Positions 41,962 through 47,930 of a stretch of DNA of 47,930 bases are shown here, one piece after another (position 1 is the stretch's first letter; every line of letters starts with the position of its first letter). Under the pieces are notes generated by a model that saw only the letters and a list, made by a program, of their open reading frames with translations, had not been told where the DNA came from and searched no databases. The DNA lies in the NCBI GenBank assembly GCA_013203465.1, contig JABMNR010000197.1, positions 1 through 47,930 on the forward strand. Reading direction: 5' to 3'. Made by a program: the position numbers and the translations under genes. The DNA comes from Alphaproteobacteria bacterium (GTDB lineage: Bacteria > Pseudomonadota > Alphaproteobacteria > Thalassobaculales > Thalassobaculaceae).

Positions 41962-43462
41962 GTTCGGTTTTCAGGATCTTGCCGTAATTGTTCTTCGGCA
42001 AATCCTCGACCATCCGATATTCCTTCGGCCGCTTGAAGCGGGCGATGTTCTCCAGGCACAGGGTGTCCAGGTCCTCGGGCGTGACGCTGTGCTCGGGGCG
42101 CGGCCGGACGAAGGCGACGATCTCCTCGCCCCAATCGGGGTGCGCCCGGCCGATCACCGCACACTCCAGAACCGCCGGATGGCGCAGCAGCACTTCCTCC
42201 ACCTCGCGCGGGTAGATGTTGGTGCCGCCGGAGATGATGACGTCCTTCGAGCGGTCCTTGAGGGTCAGGAACCCGTCCGCGTCGAACGCGCCAATGTCGC
42301 CGGTCCATAGCCAGCCGTCGCGGATCGAGGCGGCGGTGGCTTCCGGATTGTTCCAGTAGCCGCTCATCACCACGTCGCCGCGGCAGATTACTTCGCCCGG
42401 CTCACCGACCGGAAGCCGGTTGCCATCCTCGTCCACCACCGCGACCTCCACATCGGTGCGCGGGAAGCCGGTGGAGCCGATGCGCGCCTCCCAGCGCGGG
42501 TGCTCGCGGTCGAGGAAGATATGCTTGGGCAAACCGGTGATGGTCATCGGCGCTTCGCCCTGGCCGTAGATTTCCACCAACTTCGGGCCCAGCACGTCGA
42601 GCGCGCGTTTCACGTCCTCGAGGTACATCGGCGCGCCGCCGTAGATGACGGTCTTCAGGTTCGACAGGTCGGCGTGTGCGATCTCCGGCGCGTTGACCAG
42701 CCGGGTGACCATGGTCGGCGCGAAAAAGAACGTGGCCCCCGGCCAGCGCTCGATCAACCGCAGGGTCTCCGCCACCTCGAAGCCGCCGGACTCCGGCACC
42801 ACCGTGCAGGCCGCCCGCGCCACATGCGGCAGGCCGTAGAGGCCGGAGCCGTGGCTCATCGGCGCCGAGTGGATCATGCACTCGCCGGGCAGGATGGTGT
42901 CGACGTCGGCGAAATAGTTCATCACCGCCGCCATCAGGTTGCGGTGGCTCAGCATGGCCCCCTTGGGCCGACCGGTGGTGCCGGAGGTGTAGAACAGCCA
43001 GGCCAGATCGCCTGGCCGGGTCTCGGCGACCGCCATCGGCTCGGCGTCGAGCAGCCGGTCGTAGTCCGCGCTGCCAGGGATGATCACATGCTCCAGTGCC
43101 GGGGTCTCGTCGCGCACGCCCCCGATCGCCTCGGCCAACGCCGGGCTGACGATCGCCACCCGGCTGCCGGAATGCCCGAGGATATAGGCGTGCTCCTTGG
43201 GGTGCAGTTTGGCGTTGACCGGCACCGCCGCCAGCCCGGCGTGCCAAACGGCGTACATCGCCTCGAAATACTCCGGACAGTTCTTCATCACCAGGGCAAC
43301 CCGGTCGCCGGGGTTCAGCCCCAGCACCCGCAACCCGGCGGCAAGCCGACTTACCCGTGCGGCGAAGCCGCGGTAGTCGCACAGCACGGTCTCGCCCAAC
43401 GCCACCGCCGGGCAGTCGCCGAAACTGCGCGCCACCTGGGCCAGCACGATCGCCTGGTTCAT
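41933..43462 (-). CDS. acyl-CoA synthetase (AMP-forming)
   Basis: A 509-residue adenylate-forming enzyme that activates a carboxylic acid as acyl-AMP and then acyl-CoA. The AMP-binding P-loop motif FYTSGTTGRPKGAML lies near 167-181. Further motifs are YGGAPM, GYWNNPEATAASIRDGWLWTGDIG and the C-terminal catalytic lysine region LPKNNYGKILKTEL. Substrate is not evident; sequence style is that of medium-chain, long-chain or aryl acid ligases. It is divergent from the enolase-superfamily gene across 191 bases. The ATG lies after AAAGAGACAGTCC, a modest ribosome site. Confidence 0.92.
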   Translation of the reverse strand: MNQAIVLAQVARSFGDCPAVALGETVLCDYRGFAARVSRLAAGLRVLGLNPGDRVALVMKNCPEYFEAMYAVWHAGLAAVPVNAKLHPKEHAYILGHSGSRVAIVSPALAEAIGGVRDETPALEHVIIPGSADYDRLLDAEPMAVAETRPGDLAWLFYTSGTTGRPKGAMLSHRNLMAAVMNYFADVDTILPGECMIHSAPMSHGSGLYGLPHVARAACTVVPESGGFEVAETLRLIERWPGATFFFAPTMVTRLVNAPEIAHADLSNLKTVIYGGAPMYLEDVKRALDVLGPKLVEIYGQGEAPMTITGLPKHIFLDREHPRWEARIGSTGFPRTDVEVAVVDEDGNRLPVGEPGEVICRGDVVMSGYWNNPEATAASIRDGWLWTGDIGAFDADGFLTLKDRSKDVIISGGTNIYPREVEEVLLRHPAVLECAVIGRAHPDWGEEIVAFVRPRPEHSVTPEDLDTLCLENIARFKRPKEYRMVEDLPKNNYGKILKTELRKWAATAA

Positions 43463-43561
43463 GGACTGTCTCTTTTTGTTTCACCGTCCGTGGCCAAAAC
43501 GGTAGCAGCGTCGGGACACGGTGGGTAGGCAGCCCAATACCTGTCCGAATAACACAAGGCT

Positions 43562-43589
43562 TTGCGGTCGCTCATCCGCTCCCTATCCT
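43562..43589 (+). promoter_or_regulatory. candidate promoter for the enolase-superfamily gene
   Basis: TTGCGG (43562-43567), 16 bases, TATCCT (43584-43589), 65 bases before the ATG at 43654. It lies within the 191-base divergent region shared with the acyl-CoA synthetase gene. No clear operator is seen apart from a widely spaced CACCGT/ACGGTG dyad. Confidence 0.4.
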
Positions 43590-43653
43590 AATCGTCAACC
43601 GGAAGCGACTTTCCCATTGCCGATCATTTAGCCTCACGGACGGACTCTCGACG

Positions 43654-44763
43654 ATGACGCACTCCCCCTCCGACCGCCGCATCGCCGACCTTCGGGTCCG
43701 TCTTCTACGCGCGCCGTGGGTCGACCCACCGCGGTTCTCGCCGACCTACGACCGGCCGCGCGAGCTGCTGGTGGTCGAAGTCGAGACGGCGGGCGGGATC
43801 GTCGGTATGGGCTATCTGCAGTTGCTGGCCGGTGGGGTGGCGACGGTGGCGGCGTGCCTGGATGAGCTGGTCCGCCCGCATGTGCTCGGCCGCGACATCA
43901 CCGAGGTCGAGGCGATCTGGCGTGATCTGTGGCGGGCGAATTACTGGGTCGGCCGCATGGGCATCACGGTGCTGGCGCAATCGGCGGTCGACGTGGCGCT
44001 GTGGGACGCGGTGGGCAAGCTTGCCGGTCTGCCGCTGTTCCGGTTGTGGGGCGGGGGGTCGCGCTCGCTGCCGGCCTATGGCAGCGGCTGCTGGCGCGGG
44101 CTGGGCGGCGACGGCATGATCGCCAAGGCGCGGGCCTACGTCGATCAGGGCTTTGGCGCCATCAAGATGCAGGCGGGCCATCTGTACGACGACAACACTG
44201 ACGTCGCCCACGTCGCCGCCATGCGTGATGCGCTGGGGCCGGACATCGATATCTGCGTCGACGTCAACATGGGCTGGACCGCCGATCAGGCGATCGTCGT
44301 CGGCCGCCGGTTCGAGGAACACGGGGTTTATTGGATCGAGGAGCCGGTGCCGTGCGAGGATTTCGCCGGCTATCTCCGCATCGCCGAGGCGCTGGACACC
44401 CGCATCGTCGGCGGTGAAACCCATTATACCCGGTACGATTTGCGCCCGTTCTTCGAGCATCCACAACTCCCGATCCTGCAACCGGACGTGATGCGCGGCG
44501 GCCTCACCGAGCTGCGGCGGATCGCGGCGACGGCCGATACCTGGGGCGTGAAGATCGCGCCGCATCTGTTCCCGGAGCTGATGGTGCATCTGATGGCGGC
44601 GATCCCCAACCCGCACTGGATCGAGTACGTGAACTGGCTGGACGATGTCTGGGTCGAGCCGGTGCTGCCCCAGGACGGAGCGTACCTGCCGCCCGAACGT
44701 CCAGGACACGGCCTCACCTTCCGTGATGATTTCCTTGCCGAATACACGGTCTCGGCCGGTTGA
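43654..44763 (+). CDS. mandelate racemase/muconate lactonizing enzyme family protein
   Basis: A 369-residue enolase-superfamily enzyme. Metal ligands are Asp203 (VDVN), Glu229 (WIEEP) and Glu255 (GGETHY). Asp278 and His304 (IAPHLF) form the mandelate racemase-type dyad, and Glu324 is the likely electrophilic acid. The base position on strand 2 reads Lys171-Met-Gln173 rather than the usual K-x-K, so only one-sided proton abstraction by the His dyad is expected. That fits a sugar-acid dehydratase better than a racemase. ATG 43654 has a weak ribosome site; the in-frame region upstream back to 43357 overlaps the divergent gene and is not coding. A PLP dehydratase gene follows after 55 bases. Confidence 0.88.
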   Translation: MTHSPSDRRIADLRVRLLRAPWVDPPRFSPTYDRPRELLVVEVETAGGIVGMGYLQLLAGGVATVAACLDELVRPHVLGRDITEVEAIWRDLWRANYWVGRMGITVLAQSAVDVALWDAVGKLAGLPLFRLWGGGSRSLPAYGSGCWRGLGGDGMIAKARAYVDQGFGAIKMQAGHLYDDNTDVAHVAAMRDALGPDIDICVDVNMGWTADQAIVVGRRFEEHGVYWIEEPVPCEDFAGYLRIAEALDTRIVGGETHYTRYDLRPFFEHPQLPILQPDVMRGGLTELRRIAATADTWGVKIAPHLFPELMVHLMAAIPNPHWIEYVNWLDDVWVEPVLPQDGAYLPPERPGHGLTFRDDFLAEYTVSAG

Positions 44764-44818
44764 CGGCGGCGACAGGCAAAACGCCGCGGACAAAAAGCAC
44801 GCCCTTTCGGAGCACTCC

Positions 44819-45802
44819 ATGACAACCAACGGCATCGCCCATCCCACCCTCGACGCGATTCGAGAAACCCGACACCTGATCGATCCCTACATCCTGCGTA
44901 CTCCGGTCTGGCGTTGGCAAACCGGGCCCGCCCGGGACCTTCTCGGCGAGGAAACGGAGCTGTTTCTTAAATTGGAGCTGTTCCAACACACCGGCACCTT
45001 CAAGGCGCGCGGCGCGTTGTCAAACCTGCTTTCACTCAACGAGCAGGAACTGGCCCGCGGCGTGACCGCCATCAGCGCCGGCAACCACGCTATCGCCGTC
45101 AGCTACGCCGCCCGAATACTGGGGACGACGGCCAAGGTGGTCATGATGAACAACGCCAACCCGGCCCGCGTCGAACTCTGCCGCGAATACGGCGCCGAGG
45201 TGATCCAGGTGCCGGACATCCACCAGGGGTTCGAGAAGGTCAAAGAGATCGAAGCCGAGGAAGGGCGTTTCTTCGTCCATCCGTTTGAAGGCCCGCGCAC
45301 GGTGCTGGGCACGGCGACGGTCGGGCTGGAACTGGCCGAGCAGGTGCCCGACCTCGACGCGGTGATCATCCCGATCGGCGGCGGTGGCCTCTGCGCCGGT
45401 ATCTCCGCCGCGATGAAGCTGCTGCAGCCCGATTGCCGCGTCTACGGGGTCGAACCCGAGGGGGCCGATACCATGCACCGCAGTTTCGCCAGCGGGCGGG
45501 TCGAATCGCTCGACAAAGTCCAAACCATCGCCGACAGTCTCGGCGCGCCCTACACCGCCCCGTATTCCCTGGCCGTTTGCCGGCAAAACGTCGACGAGCT
45601 GGTCATGATCGATGACGAGCAGATTCGCGAGGCGATGGGGCATCTCTTCCGCTCGATGAAACTGGCCTGCGAGCCGGCCGGCGCGGCGACCACGGCCGCC
45701 CTCTTCGGGCCGCTGCGCGAAACCCTGCGTGGCAAGCGGGTCGGCCTTATCGTCTGCGGCAGCAATATCGACTTGCCGACGTTCGCCAAGCAGGCGCGAT
45801 GA
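44819..45802 (+). CDS. threonine dehydratase/serine racemase-like PLP enzyme
   Basis: A 327-residue fold type II PLP enzyme. The Schiff-base Lys62 is in TGTFKARGA, the phosphate cup is GGGGLCAG (about 184-191), SAGNHA binds the substrate carboxylate, and VCGSNID is the C-terminal motif near the pyridine nitrogen. It lacks the ACT regulatory domain of biosynthetic IlvA, so it is the short catabolic type. Likely reactions are dehydration of threonine or serine, hydroxyaspartate dehydration or serine racemisation. The ATG follows GGAG. It is 55 bases after the enolase-superfamily gene and probably in the same operon. Confidence 0.88.
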   Translation: MTTNGIAHPTLDAIRETRHLIDPYILRTPVWRWQTGPARDLLGEETELFLKLELFQHTGTFKARGALSNLLSLNEQELARGVTAISAGNHAIAVSYAARILGTTAKVVMMNNANPARVELCREYGAEVIQVPDIHQGFEKVKEIEAEEGRFFVHPFEGPRTVLGTATVGLELAEQVPDLDAVIIPIGGGGLCAGISAAMKLLQPDCRVYGVEPEGADTMHRSFASGRVESLDKVQTIADSLGAPYTAPYSLAVCRQNVDELVMIDDEQIREAMGHLFRSMKLACEPAGAATTAALFGPLRETLRGKRVGLIVCGSNIDLPTFAKQAR

Positions 45803-45850
45803 GCGGCGTGCCGGATTAAGCGGCCATGCACGCACGATCCGCAAACCGGC

Positions 45851-46285
45851 TCACCACCGGCAAGTCAGGGTATATTGGTCGCGGATCGGCTGGAACGGGC
45901 CGTCATAGCTGAAGAACAGATGGGCGTTGGCGCCGGCCGTGCCGGTGATGGCGAACACCGGGCCGTCCTGGGTCACCTCCACCGTTTGCGACGTGAGTCC
46001 GGCCATGTCGAACGGCTCGATCGCCAACCGGCTTGCCCCGGTTACGGCGTCGGCACGGCATTTGATATTGACCGGGCCGGGTTTCGGGCGAAGGCAGAGA
46101 ATGTTGTATCGCCCCTCATGCACGGGTTCTGGCACGGCAGTTGCTAGTTCAACGCAATCCTTGGGTGTGCCGCCCGCGGCGGCGAGAGCGGGAGGGACAA
46201 TGACGACGCATAGTAGTGTGAAGAGCAGGGCCAATCTCCAGGCCGTGCTTTTCGCTCTTGGGTCAGGGTGGTAGCGTTCACGCAT
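45851..46285 (-). CDS. small exported protein of unknown function
   Basis: A 144-residue protein with an N-terminal signal (STAWRLALLFTLLCVVIVPPALAAA) and a mature region of about 105 residues. It holds four cysteines (KDCVELA, NILCLRPK, NIKCRADA, TLTCRW) spaced like two disulfide bonds in a small beta-sandwich. I do not recognise the family. The start at 46285 has no Shine-Dalgarno, so the true start could lie a few codons inside. It is divergent from the histidine kinase gene, the start codons being only 15 bases apart, and convergent with the PLP enzyme gene. Confidence 0.65.
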   Translation of the reverse strand: MRERYHPDPRAKSTAWRLALLFTLLCVVIVPPALAAAGGTPKDCVELATAVPEPVHEGRYNILCLRPKPGPVNIKCRADAVTGASRLAIEPFDMAGLTSQTVEVTQDGPVFAITGTAGANAHLFFSYDGPFQPIRDQYTLTCRW

Positions 46286-46300
46286 GGGGGAACTATCCGC

Positions 46301-47930
46301 ATGATTGTCGGTCAAGGCAAGACGGCTACGCCGCACCGCGATGTCGGGCTTTTGGCGGTCTGGCGCGCGGCCGGCCCGGTGATCGCGCTGATGCTGGCGG
46401 CGTTCGTGCTGGCCGGTGGGGCGGTCTGGTACGCCGCCGAGGAGGTTGACCACCATGGTGTGGCGACCTCCAAGCGTTTGGCCCGCACGGCGCTCGACGG
46501 GGTGGCGGAGAATCTGGAAACCTGGGTCCAGGATCACGCGTTCTCGGACGAGACCATCGTTAAGCTTGTCGACTCGCTCGACCCCGACTGGGCGGCGACA
46601 AATGTCGGCCAGTATATGTTCGATACCATCGGTACCATGAGCACGATCGCCGTTTCGGCCGACGATCATGTGCTTTACCTGGCATCCGATTCGGAACGAG
46701 AATCCTTGCCGAGCGGTTTCGCGGACGCGGTCGTGGCCAAGTTGGGCCCGTTGCTTGAACGCGCCCGAGGCGCGCCGATGGAGCAGCCCGCCGGCGTGTC
46801 GGCCTTCGTCGACACGCCGATCGGTGTCTTGCTCGTCGCGGCGGCGGCGATCACCCCGAAATACCCCACCAAGCAACAGCTTCAGCCCCATGCCCGGCCA
46901 GTGTTGCTGTATTTCCAAATGCTTGAGGGCGACACGCTGTCGGCCATCGCGGAACGATACCTGTTGCCCGAAATGCGCTTGACGACGATACCCGGCGGCC
47001 TGACGCAACACGCTACCCAGCTTAATGGGCCGGATGGGGCGCCCGTCGCCTGGATCGACTGGACCCCGACCAAGCCCGGTAACGAACTGCTGCGGTCGGC
47101 GCGGTTGCCGTTCGTGATTCTGGCGGTGCTGCTGTTGACCATCGGCTACCTCGTGATCCGCCGCAGCGTTCAGACGCGCTATGAACTCGCGGCCCGCGCC
47201 AAGGCGCTGGCGAAGGCGAACAGCCAATTGGTCCGTGGCGAGCAGCAGGCGCGGTCGGCCCTGCAGCGGGCGGAGCACGCGACCCGGGCCAAAGGCGCGT
47301 TCCTGGCCGGTATCAGCCACGAGCTGCGCACGCCGTTGACCGCGATTCTCGGGTTCTCGCAGATTCTGAAGCTGCAGCACCGGCCGACCAAAACCAAGCC
47401 GCGCGAGCAGGAATACGCCGAGATCATCCACGACAGCAGCCAACATCTTCTGGCCGTGGTGAACGACATCCTGGATCTATCGCGGATCGAAAGCGGTGGG
47501 TACGAGATTAGCGAAGCTTGGGTCGATGTGAGACGCGAGGTGGAACAGGCCCGTACCTTGCTCGCCGGAGAGGCCGACCGCCGTGGTGTGGCGTTGCGGG
47601 TCGAGATCGGCGACACCGTGCCGGCGCTCTACGCCGATGCCAAGGCGCTGCGCCAGATACTGACCAACTTGACCGCGAACGGGCTCAAATTCACGGACTC
47701 TGGTGGGGTGGTCACGATCCGCGTGCGCGATACAGCCGACGGAGGGCTCGCGATCGAGGTCGAGGATACCGGTGCCGGCATCGCGCCCGCCGACCAGGAG
47801 GGTATTTGGGAGCCGTTCACCCGGGCGAACAATCCCAACGTGACCAAGGCCGAGGGCACCGGCTTGGGCCTGCATTTGGTCAGAATACTGGCCGGGCTGC
47901 ACGATGCCGAGGCGGAACTCGAAAGCCGGC
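46301..47930 (+). CDS. sensor histidine kinase with CHASE4 domain (partial, runs off right edge)
   Basis: 543 codons are visible with no stop. TM1 is at about 16-44, followed by a periplasmic CHASE4 sensor domain (about 50-245), TM2 near 268-288, a short coiled coil, the HisKA domain with phospho-acceptor His340 in GISHELRTPL, and HATPase_c with NLTANGLKFT (N box), DTGAGIA (G1) and GTGLGLHLV (G2). The C-terminus is missing, so a hybrid receiver or Hpt domain may follow. The ATG at 46301 has GGGGGAA about eight bases upstream, and that site overlaps the start codon region of the divergent exported-protein gene. The ligand is unknown. Confidence 0.93.
   Translation, partial: MIVGQGKTATPHRDVGLLAVWRAAGPVIALMLAAFVLAGGAVWYAAEEVDHHGVATSKRLARTALDGVAENLETWVQDHAFSDETIVKLVDSLDPDWAATNVGQYMFDTIGTMSTIAVSADDHVLYLASDSERESLPSGFADAVVAKLGPLLERARGAPMEQPAGVSAFVDTPIGVLLVAAAAITPKYPTKQQLQPHARPVLLYFQMLEGDTLSAIAERYLLPEMRLTTIPGGLTQHATQLNGPDGAPVAWIDWTPTKPGNELLRSARLPFVILAVLLLTIGYLVIRRSVQTRYELAARAKALAKANSQLVRGEQQARSALQRAEHATRAKGAFLAGISHELRTPLTAILGFSQILKLQHRPTKTKPREQEYAEIIHDSSQHLLAVVNDILDLSRIESGGYEISEAWVDVRREVEQARTLLAGEADRRGVALRVEIGDTVPALYADAKALRQILTNLTANGLKFTDSGGVVTIRVRDTADGGLAIEVEDTGAGIAPADQEGIWEPFTRANNPNVTKAEGTGLGLHLVRILAGLHDAEAELESR

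Overview
This window is high-GC, gene-dense DNA from an alphaproteobacterium, most likely of Rhodospirillales type. The evidence is an alphaproteobacterial-looking class A RNase P RNA at the left edge, promoters of the form TTGACG-17-TACCTG, a heterotetrameric sarcosine oxidase operon in soxBDAG order, and an alphaproteobacterial-type ornithine decarboxylase. There is no phage gene, transposase, CRISPR array, rRNA or tRNA that I can recognise. Genes are packed closely, often with 4-8 bp stop/start overlaps. No stretch over 300 bases lacks a gene; the left 295 bases are rnpB.

Layout. 1-8061: rnpB (minus, cut by the edge), a glutathione S-transferase, a GFA-fold protein divergent from an HxlR regulator, a secreted NHL-repeat protein, and a minus-strand run of PilZ, djlA, ABC-F uup, AmiD-like amidase and ornithine decarboxylase. 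8212-15989: a TPR plus double-GT2 glycosyltransferase, a GlcD-type FAD dehydrogenase with a GlcG-like protein, a DUF3750 protein, a PhyH dioxygenase and a Ycf46-like AAA ATPase. 16153-20308: an SDR, an HSL-type esterase, an iron alcohol dehydrogenase and a 2OG-Fe(II) oxygenase; two of these genes have near-identical promoter-like repeats in front. 20313-27317: sarcosine oxidase soxBDAG (minus), a divergent higBA toxin-antitoxin pair and the folate-binding protein YgfZ. 27417-31487: two convergent GT9 heptosyltransferase-like genes, a RibD/DHFR-fold reductase and an omega-amino acid:pyruvate aminotransferase.

31608-41961 is the most interesting part. A small lipoprotein and a Sel1-repeat protein lead into a tight run of HAD-UbiA fusion, DprE1-like oxidase, DprE2-like reductase, a YxxxK epimerase/dehydratase, a HemY-like FAD oxidoreductase, GtrA and a large multi-pass GT-C-like membrane protein, followed by a translationally coupled DUF3445 protein. 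This matches the mycobacterial route from PRPP to polyprenyl-phospho-D-arabinofuranose (UbiA, phosphatase, DprE1, DprE2), with a GtrA-type flippase candidate and a GT-C transferase. I propose that it is a self-contained lipid-linked arabinofuranose (or related pentose) synthesis and transfer cassette. The DprE1 homologue has Ala where Mycobacterium tuberculosis DprE1 has the benzothiazinone-reactive Cys387, while the catalytic Lys is kept.

41933-47930: an acyl-CoA synthetase divergent from an enolase-superfamily enzyme with an atypical K-x-Q, a threonine dehydratase-like PLP enzyme, a small exported protein and, truncated by the right edge, a CHASE4 sensor histidine kinase. Function calls come from reading motifs and gene order; no database search was run.
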